NCBI RefSeq assembly: GCF_006094695.1
Contig: NZ_CP035103.1
Span: forward strand, 1 to 64,000
Direction: 5' to 3'
Source of the DNA: Kocuria rosea
Lineage (GTDB): Bacteria; Actinomycetota; Actinomycetes; Actinomycetales; Micrococcaceae
Length of the DNA: 64,000 bases
Made by a program: the position numbers and the translations under genes
Notes under the pieces: model-generated
Seen by the model: the letters and a program-made list of their open reading frames with translations, nothing else
What the model was told of the DNA's origin: nothing
Database searches by the model: none
Part shown: positions 55,939 through 64,000 of the stretch, one piece after another
Layout of the letters: every line of letters begins with the position of its first letter
How positions within the stretch are numbered: position 1 is the stretch's first letter

Positions 55939-57060
55939 TCACTGCCCGCGCCGGTAGAACGGCAGGGACACGACCTCGAACGGGACCGGCTTGCCGCGCA
56001 GGTCGACCTGCACCTCGGTGCCGGGCTCGGCGTGCGCGTTGTCGACGTAGGCCATGGCGATGGGGTAGCCCAGGGTCGGGCTGAGCGCCCCCGAGGTGAC
56101 CTCGCCGACGACCTCGCCGTCCACGCTGATCGGGTAGTGGCCGCGGGCCGCGCGCCGGCCCTCGCCCCGCAGACCGACCAGCTTGCGGTCCGTCCCGGCG
56201 CCCCTGCGGGCCTCCAGGGCCGTGCGGCCCACGAAGTCCTCCTCCTTCTTGAAGGAGACGACCGGGCCGAGACCGGCCTCGTAGGGGGTGAGGTCCAGGG
56301 TGAGCTCCTGGCCGTAGAGCGGCATCCCGGCCTCCAGGCGCAGGGAGTCGCGGCAGGCGAGGCCGCAGGGGACGAGCCCGTGGCCCTGCCCGGCCTCCAG
56401 GAGCTTCCGCCACAGGGACACCGCCTGGGCGTCGGGCACGTAGAGCTCGAACCCGTCCTCCCCGGTGTAGCCGGTGCGGGCGAGCAGCACGTCGGTCCCG
56501 GCGACGGTGACCGGCGCGGCCGAGTAGTACTTCAGCTCGGCGACCAGCTCCTGCTGCTCGGCGGGGACGAGCTCCTGCAGGATCGCCTGCGCGGCGGGGC
56601 CCTGGACGGCGACCAGCGAGGTGTCGGCGGACTCGTCGGCCACGGTGACGTCGAAGCCGGCGGCCCGCTCCTGGAGGGCGGCGAGCACGGTCGGCGCGTT
56701 GCCGGCGTTGGGCACCACCAGGTACTCCTGCTCGGCCAGCCGATAGCTGATCAGGTCGTCGATGATCCCGCCCTCGGGGGTGCAGATGAGGGAGTACTTG
56801 GCCCGGCCCACGGCGATGGCGGCCAGGTTGCCCACCAGGGCCGTGTTCAGGAAGGCCGCCGCGTCCGGGCCGGTCACCCGGATCTCCCCCATGTGGGAGA
56901 GGTCGAACAGACCGGCGGCGGTGCGCACGGCGCGGTGCTCGGCCAGCTCGGAGCCGTACTTCAGGGGCATGTCCCAGCCGCCGAAGTCGGTGAAGGACGC
57001 CCCCAGCGCGGCGTGCTCGTCGTGCAGGGCGGTGTGGCGGGAGGTGGTGCTGACGCTCAT
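55939..57060 (-). CDS. gcvT: Aminomethyltransferase (glycine cleavage T protein)
   Basis: GcvT transfers the methylene unit to tetrahydrofolate and releases ammonia. The 373-residue protein has FDLSHMGEIRV, GIIDDLISYR with the folate-binding Asp, ARTGYTGEDGFELY and a C-terminal domain with GEVTSGALSPTLG. ATG follows GAAAGG. It lies 31 bp from gcvP. Confidence 0.96.
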   Translation of the reverse strand: MSVSTTSRHTALHDEHAALGASFTDFGGWDMPLKYGSELAEHRAVRTAAGLFDLSHMGEIRVTGPDAAAFLNTALVGNLAAIAVGRAKYSLICTPEGGIIDDLISYRLAEQEYLVVPNAGNAPTVLAALQERAAGFDVTVADESADTSLVAVQGPAAQAILQELVPAEQQELVAELKYYSAAPVTVAGTDVLLARTGYTGEDGFELYVPDAQAVSLWRKLLEAGQGHGLVPCGLACRDSLRLEAGMPLYGQELTLDLTPYEAGLGPVVSFKKEEDFVGRTALEARRGAGTDRKLVGLRGEGRRAARGHYPISVDGEVVGEVTSGALSPTLGYPIAMAYVDNAHAEPGTEVQVDLRGKPVPFEVVSLPFYRRGQ

Positions 57061-57091
57061 GTCGTGCCTTTCGTGGCGGTGCGGTGCCGGA

Positions 57092-59962
<2,871 letters not shown>

Positions 59963-60020
59963 GAGGAACTCCCGGGTGCTGCACGCCAGGGCGGCGTGGA
60001 TCGGTTCGAGTTCCTCCCCG

Positions 60021-60213
60021 CTCTGTCTGGGACCTGAGAGATTCCGCGGCCGTGGAGCCGCTTGCACCGTCGGTGAGTCCGGCGACGCGCGCCGGGCTGC
60101 TTTCCAGAGTTGCCGATCCGTGGTGGTACGGGGGCCTGAGAGTTTCCTGGGGAGGAATTGCTCCTACGGCGCCCGCCGGTCCGAGTGCACCGGCGGGACT
60201 CTCCCACCACAGC
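60021..60213 (-). ncRNA. Tandem glycine riboswitch
   Basis: The leader of gcvP contains two aptamers on the minus strand. The first (about 60119-60213) starts GTGGTGGGAGAGT, has GCGCCGTAGGAGCAA and AGGAAACTCTCAGGC, and closes with CCACCAC. The second (about 60021-60112) runs from ACTCTGG to CCAGACAGAG with GACGGTGCAAGC and GAATCTCTCAGGT. These are the glycine riboswitch consensus blocks. Glycine binding typically switches the gcv operon on. A later element near 60012-60018 (GGGGAGGAA) could be part of the expression platform. Confidence 0.93.
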
Positions 60214-60234
60214 TCATGGGCGTCTTCTGCTCCT

Positions 60235-60264
60235 AGGATAGCCGGAGCCGGAAAGAGGTGTCCA
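60235..60264 (-). promoter_or_regulatory. Promoter of the gcv operon
   Basis: On the minus strand TGGACA (60264-60259), an 18-bp spacer and TATCCT (60240-60235) form a near-consensus promoter. It would start transcription just ahead of the glycine riboswitch. Confidence 0.7.
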
Positions 60265-60324
60265 CCGTCACGCGGGGAGCCCCGGCCGTGCCGGGGGAGC
60301 CGCCCGGCGGATCGGCCCGGCGGC

Positions 60325-60561
60325 TCAGCTCTTGAGGGACCAGAAGCGGCGGTCGCGGTCCCACTGCACCGTGCCGCCGTGGGCCTTGCGGAACTCCGCG
60401 AGGACCTCCTTGCTGATCCCGGTGTGCCCGTTCTCCAGGGTCCGGACCCACTCGGGGCCGAAGGTCCCGGGGATGTCCTGGACGGCCTGGTCCTGGGACA
60501 GTCGTCCCTCGGTCCGGATGCGGTCGATCATCCAGGTGGCGATGTCCTGTGCGCTCGTCAT
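60325..60561 (-). CDS. Small conserved protein, DUF6953-like
   Basis: The 78-residue protein MTSAQDIATWMIDRIRTEGR... ends with RRFWSLKS. It is soluble and mixed alpha/beta in character, with a conserved-looking Gly-Thr-Phe-Gly core and a basic C-terminus. It matches my recollection of the DUF6953 family, whose function is unknown. It has its own start ATG; a ribosome binding site is weak. It stands apart from the gcv operon, about 60 bp upstream of the gcv promoter. Confidence 0.6.
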   Translation of the reverse strand: MTSAQDIATWMIDRIRTEGRLSQDQAVQDIPGTFGPEWVRTLENGHTGISKEVLAEFRKAHGGTVQWDRDRRFWSLKS

Positions 60562-60610
60562 GATCCGAGCCTACGCGGCTCCGCACCCGTCGCCGGCACG
60601 GGGCCGGACC

Positions 60611-61138
60611 TCAGGCCAGCTGCACCACGGTGCGGGCGTCCGCGTCCCAGCGGCGCAGCGCCACGGCGCGAAGCGGCTCGGGGTGCGGGGCCAGGACGTC
60701 GAGCGCGGCGGCCACCTGCTCCGGGCGCATCCGGCGCGCCAGGGTGATGTGCGGCGTCCAGGCCCCGGGGAAGGAGGTGCGCGCCTGCCCCGGGACCGAG
60801 CCCACGGCGTCGCAGACCCGCCGGTGCAGCTCGAGCAGCTCAGGGGTGGTCACGACCTGGCGGACCACCACGTAGCCGCCCCGGCCCGGACCGAACAGCA
60901 GCACGCCCGCGCTGGTCAGCGGCAGGTCCACGAACCCGGCGGCCGCGGCGACCCGCTCGTCGACCCCCGGCACGGTCTCCGGGGCCAGGGACGGGGCGGC
61001 CACCAGGGTGATGTGGGGGCGGTTGGACTCGGAGCGGTGCCGGCCGGAGCTGGGCAGTCCCGCCTCGGCCAGCCGGTCCCAGTCCGCGCGCACGGCCGCC
61101 TCGGCGTCCTCGCCGAGCAGCAGCTCCAGGCTGTGCAC
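60611..61138 (-). CDS. 2'-5' RNA ligase/cyclic phosphodiesterase family protein
   Basis: The 175-residue protein has two H-x-T-type motifs, RPHITLVA and TPHITLAR, about 85 residues apart, which define the 2H phosphoesterase fold. Members act on 2'-5' linked or cyclic phosphate RNA ends (ThpR/LigT type). The exact substrate is unknown. GTG start at 61136-61138 follows GGAGG. Confidence 0.85.
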   Translation of the reverse strand: MHSLELLLGEDAEAAVRADWDRLAEAGLPSSGRHRSESNRPHITLVAAPSLAPETVPGVDERVAAAAGFVDLPLTSAGVLLFGPGRGGYVVVRQVVTTPELLELHRRVCDAVGSVPGQARTSFPGAWTPHITLARRMRPEQVAAALDVLAPHPEPLRAVALRRWDADARTVVQLA

Positions 61139-61225
61139 CGTCCACCTCCTCGCGCGTCGGCCGGCGGTCCCGCGGGATCCGGCTCCGGTGGACGCGAGTC
61201 TAGCGGGGCGTCCGCCGTGCTTGCC

Positions 61226-61252
61226 TATACTGGCCGGACGGCAACGGGAGGA
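61226..61252 (+). promoter_or_regulatory. -10 element and ribosome binding site before the osmolyte transporter operon
   Basis: TATACT (61226-61231) is a near-consensus -10; no clear -35 is visible, though TTGCC just upstream may act as an extended element. GGGAGGA (61246-61252) is the ribosome binding site. The predicted leader is about 20 nt. Confidence 0.6.
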
Positions 61253-61257
61253 TCTCC

Positions 61258-62367
61258 ATGACCGACATCGCGATCCGTTTCGAGGGCGCCGGCAAGACGT
61301 ACCCGGACGGGACCACGGCCGTCGAGGCCCTCGACCTCGAGATCCCCCGCGGGTCCCTCACCGTGTTCGTGGGACCCTCCGGCTGCGGCAAGACCACCTC
61401 CCTGCGGATGATCAACCGCATGGTGGAGCCCACCTCCGGCTCCGTCACGGTCGAGGGCCGTGACGTCACGTCCGTGCCCGCCCACGAGCTGCGCCGCTCC
61501 ATGGGCTACGTCATGCAGCAGTCGGGCCTCCTGCCGCACCGGACCGTGGTGGACAACATCGCGACCGTCCCGCGGCTCAACGGCGTGCCGAGGAAGCAGG
61601 CGCGGGAGCGGGCCCACGAGCTGCTGAGCACCGTGGGGCTCGCCGAGGCCCTGGGCTCCCGCTACCCCTCCCAGCTCTCGGGCGGTCAGCAGCAGCGCGT
61701 GGGCGTGGCCCGGGCGCTCGCCGCCGACCCGCCGGTCCTGCTCATGGACGAGCCGTTCTCCGCCGTGGACCCCGTGGTGCGCCAGGACCTGCAGCGCGAG
61801 CTGCTGGACCTCCAGCGCCGGCTGCACCGCACCATCGTGTTCGTCACCCACGACATCGACGAGGCGATCCTGCTCGGCAACCGGGTGGCCGTCTTCGCCA
61901 CCGGCGGGCGGCTGGCGCAGTACGCCACCCCGGAGGAGCTGCTGCGCGCGCCCGCCGACGACTTCGTGGCGGACTTCGTGGGCCGGGACCGCGGCTTCCG
62001 CTCCCTGACCTTCGACTCGGCCCACGACATCCCCGTGCACCCGGTGGCCACCGTGCGCCCGGACGGCACCCAGGGCGTGGCCGGCACCGGGGACGGGCCC
62101 GTCCCCGACGGGTGGACGCTGCGGGTCGACGACGACGGCGCCCCCCGCGGCTGGGTGCGGCCCGGCGCGGAGGACGACCCCGTGGTCGGCGGCACCCTGC
62201 ACCGGCCCGGCAGCTCCCTGCGCAGCGCCCTGGACGCGGCCCTGTCCTCGCCGTCGGGCCTCGCCGTGGTCGTCGACGACGACGGCCGGGCGGTCGGGAT
62301 CATGCAGCCGGGGGAGATCATCGCGGCCATCGAGGACGCGCGGCTCGGCGGGCGGACGCCCCGATGA
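61258..62367 (+). CDS. Osmolyte ABC transporter ATPase (OpuCA/ProV type)
   Basis: The 369-residue ATPase energises uptake of glycine betaine, carnitine or choline. It has Walker A GPSGCGKTT, signature LSGGQQQR, Walker B VLLMDEPFSAVD and a His switch in VTHDIDEA, the last typical of quaternary-amine transporters. A C-terminal region (about 250-360) carries a single CBS-like domain that in relatives senses ionic strength. The stop overlaps the permease ATG (ATGA). Confidence 0.92.
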   Translation: MTDIAIRFEGAGKTYPDGTTAVEALDLEIPRGSLTVFVGPSGCGKTTSLRMINRMVEPTSGSVTVEGRDVTSVPAHELRRSMGYVMQQSGLLPHRTVVDNIATVPRLNGVPRKQARERAHELLSTVGLAEALGSRYPSQLSGGQQQRVGVARALAADPPVLLMDEPFSAVDPVVRQDLQRELLDLQRRLHRTIVFVTHDIDEAILLGNRVAVFATGGRLAQYATPEELLRAPADDFVADFVGRDRGFRSLTFDSAHDIPVHPVATVRPDGTQGVAGTGDGPVPDGWTLRVDDDGAPRGWVRPGAEDDPVVGGTLHRPGSSLRSALDAALSSPSGLAVVVDDDGRAVGIMQPGEIIAAIEDARLGGRTPR

Positions 62368-63038
62368 ACTGGACGAGCCGGAACTGGCCCTACGTCCTGG
62401 AGCTCACGGGCACGCACCTCGTCCAGTCGGTGCTGCCCCTGCTGCTCGGCGCCCTCGTCGCCGTCCCGGTGGCGCGGCTCGCCGCCCGCAACCGCACGCT
62501 GCGCCCGGTGCTCGTCACGGGCTCCTCCCTGCTCTACACCATCCCCTCCCTGACCCTGTTCGTGGTGCTGCCCCTGCTCCTCGGCACGCAGATCACCTCG
62601 GTGGTGAACGTGGTCGTGGCGCTGACCGTCTACGTCGTGGCCATCCTGGTGCGCTCCTCCGTGGACGCCTTCGAGTCCGTGGACCGCGACATCCTGCAGG
62701 CCTCCACCGCGATGGGCTACCGCCCGCTGCGGCGCTTCTTCGCGGTCGAGCTGCCGCTCGCGGTGCCCGTGCTGGTCGCCGGGCTGCGGGTCGCCTCCGT
62801 CAGCAACATCTCCATGGTCAGCGTGGGCGCCGTGATCGGCGTGCAGTCCCTCGGCACCCTGTTCACCGACGGGCTGCGCCGGTCCATCCTCGAGGAGATC
62901 GCGGTGGGCATCGTCCTGACCGTGGTCCTGGCGGTGCTCATGGACCTCGTGCTGCGGGGGGCCGGCCGCGCCCTGACGCGCTGGCAGCGGGCGGGCACGG
63001 CCCCGGTCCCGCGCGTGCGCAGAGGAGCGGTCGCGTGA
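62364..63038 (+). CDS. Osmolyte ABC transporter permease (OpuCB type)
   Basis: The 224-residue protein has five to six membrane helices and the permease motif with MGYRPLRRFFAVELPLAVPV, where the ATPase docks. It pairs with the second permease encoded next. ATG overlaps the ATPase stop; its stop overlaps the next GTG. Confidence 0.92.
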   Translation: MNWTSRNWPYVLELTGTHLVQSVLPLLLGALVAVPVARLAARNRTLRPVLVTGSSLLYTIPSLTLFVVLPLLLGTQITSVVNVVVALTVYVVAILVRSSVDAFESVDRDILQASTAMGYRPLRRFFAVELPLAVPVLVAGLRVASVSNISMVSVGAVIGVQSLGTLFTDGLRRSILEEIAVGIVLTVVLAVLMDLVLRGAGRALTRWQRAGTAPVPRVRRGAVA

Positions 63039-63706
63039 GCCTCGCCGGCGGCGCCCTGGAGTGGCTGACCGATCCCGAGAACTGGTCCGGGCCCGGCGGC
63101 ATCCCCGCCCGGCTGCTGGAGCACCTGACGTACAGCGGCGTGACGATGGCCGTGGCCCTGGCCGTGGCGGTCCCCCTGGGCCTGTGGGTGGGGCACACGG
63201 GGCGCGGCTCCGGCGTCGTCGTCGGCCTGGCCGGGGCGCTGCGCGCCCTGCCCACGCTGGGCCTGCTCACCCTCTTCACCCTGCTGCTCGGGCTCGGACT
63301 GGTGCCGCCGATCATCGCGCTCGTCCTGCTCGCGATCCCCCCGATCCTGTCGGGGGCCTACGCGGGGGTCGCGAACGTGTCCCCGGCCCTCAAGGACGCC
63401 GGGGCGGCGATGGGGATGACCGGGAGCCAGGTGCTGACCCGCGTGGAGGTGCCCAACGCCCTGCCCGTGATCCTGGGCGGGGTCCGCAACGCCGCCCTGC
63501 AGGTCGTGGCGACCGTGACCGTGGTCGCCTACATCAACCTCGGCGGCCTCGGCCGCTACCTCATCGACGGCCTCGCCGTGCGCGACTACGACCGGATGCT
63601 CGGCTCCGTGGTGCTCGTGGCGGTCCTCGCGCTCGTCGTGGACGCCGTCCTGGCCCTGGCCCAGCGGCTGTCCACCTCGCCGGGGCTGCGCCTCGCCGCT
63701 CCCTGA
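63035..63706 (+). CDS. Osmolyte ABC transporter permease (OpuCD type)
   Basis: The 223-residue second permease has the docking loop with AAMGMTGSQVLTRVEVPNALPV and six helices. GTG overlaps the preceding stop. It is followed after 74 bp by the binding-protein gene. Confidence 0.92.
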   Translation: MSLAGGALEWLTDPENWSGPGGIPARLLEHLTYSGVTMAVALAVAVPLGLWVGHTGRGSGVVVGLAGALRALPTLGLLTLFTLLLGLGLVPPIIALVLLAIPPILSGAYAGVANVSPALKDAGAAMGMTGSQVLTRVEVPNALPVILGGVRNAALQVVATVTVVAYINLGGLGRYLIDGLAVRDYDRMLGSVVLVAVLALVVDAVLALAQRLSTSPGLRLAAP

Positions 63707-63780
63707 CCCACCGCTGCCCCTGACCCCCGTCCTCCCGAGCCCCACCGTCCTCCGTGCCACCGACCGACAGGAGAACCACC

Positions 63781-64000
63781 ATGACCACCGCTCCCGCGCT
63801 CCGCCGCCGCGCCGCCGCGCCCGCCCTGGGCGCCGCCCTGCTGCTGGGCCTGACCGCCTGCGGCGGCGGCGACCCCCTCGCCGAGGAGGACGGGTCCGCG
63901 ACCACGTCCTCGGAGACCGTGACCGTGGGCTCCGCCGACTTCCCGGAGAGCCAGATCGTGGCCGAGCTCTACGCCGGGGCGCTGAAGTCCGCCGGGGTCG
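63781..64000 (+). CDS. Osmolyte-binding lipoprotein, cut by the window end
   Basis: The visible 73 codons encode a lipoprotein signal (MTTAPALRRR, hydrophobic core, LLLGLTACGG with lipobox Cys) and the start of the mature protein with TVGSADFPESQIVAEL, the usual opening of OpuCC/ProX-type glycine betaine/choline binding proteins. The ATG follows AGGAGAA. The rest lies outside the window. Confidence 0.88.
   Translation, partial: MTTAPALRRRAAAPALGAALLLGLTACGGGDPLAEEDGSATTSSETVTVGSADFPESQIVAELYAGALKSAGV

Overview
The window is about 64 kb of very GC-rich DNA with strong G/C preference at third codon positions. It carries the actinobacterial origin order dnaA-dnaN-recF-DUF721-gyrB-gyrA-DUF3566-tRNA-Ile-DLW39-tRNA-Ala-ppiA-rhomboid. 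Gene content (Micrococcaceae-type DnaA and GyrA, DLW-39 protein, Mrp antiporter, PRISE reductase, glycine-riboswitch gcv operon) suggests the family Micrococcaceae, most likely Kocuria or a near relative. That placement is inference; no 16S gene is present. Base 1 is the A of an ATG inside dnaA, as in chromosomes numbered from dnaA.

Layout. 1-14.2 kb: replication core, oriC between dnaA and dnaN, gyrase genes, two tRNAs, cyclophilin and rhomboid protease. 14.2-14.5 kb: a gene-free stretch packed with DnaA-box-like sequences that shares a composite motif with oriC. 14.5-16.8 kb: two-component system, followed by a promoter-like element and a terminator with no gene between them. 16.9-26.4 kb: GntR plus zinc dehydrogenase, an MSMEG_6728-like protein, an MFS exporter, a thiamine-diphosphate enzyme, a sugar porter with an adjacent ROK regulator, and a glutaredoxin-like protein. 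26.5 kb: a near-consensus parS site. 26.8-37.2 kb: PAP2 phosphatase, MMPL transporter, UspA plus APC permease, nitronate monooxygenase, POT peptide transporter, aldo/keto reductase, sirtuin, small membrane protein. 37.3-44.2 kb: a probable leaderless 50-codon gene, then the overlapping mrpA(B)-C-D-E-F-G operon ending in a MOSC gene. 44.2-48.7 kb: membrane protein, MarR, DoxX, ABC exporter, DUF421 protein. 48.7-52.7 kb: a double Lrp regulator divergent from two membrane proteins (the first frameshifted) and an M20 amidohydrolase. 52.7-60.3 kb: PRISE reductase and the sdaA-gcvH-gcvT-gcvP block behind a tandem glycine riboswitch. 60.3-64 kb: two small genes and an Opu-type osmolyte ABC transporter cut off at the window end.

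Functional links. The first 14 kb handle initiation, clamp loading, repair and supercoiling. oriC, the second DnaA-box cluster and parS together form an origin domain. The gcv-sdaA block would take glycine to one-carbon units and, with serine hydroxymethyltransferase encoded elsewhere, serine to pyruvate, under glycine control. Mrp and Opu systems point to salt, alkali and osmotic stress tolerance. Several genes appear to have leaderless mRNAs (doxX, marR, the small gene before mrpA). No CRISPR array, prophage or intact insertion sequence was seen.
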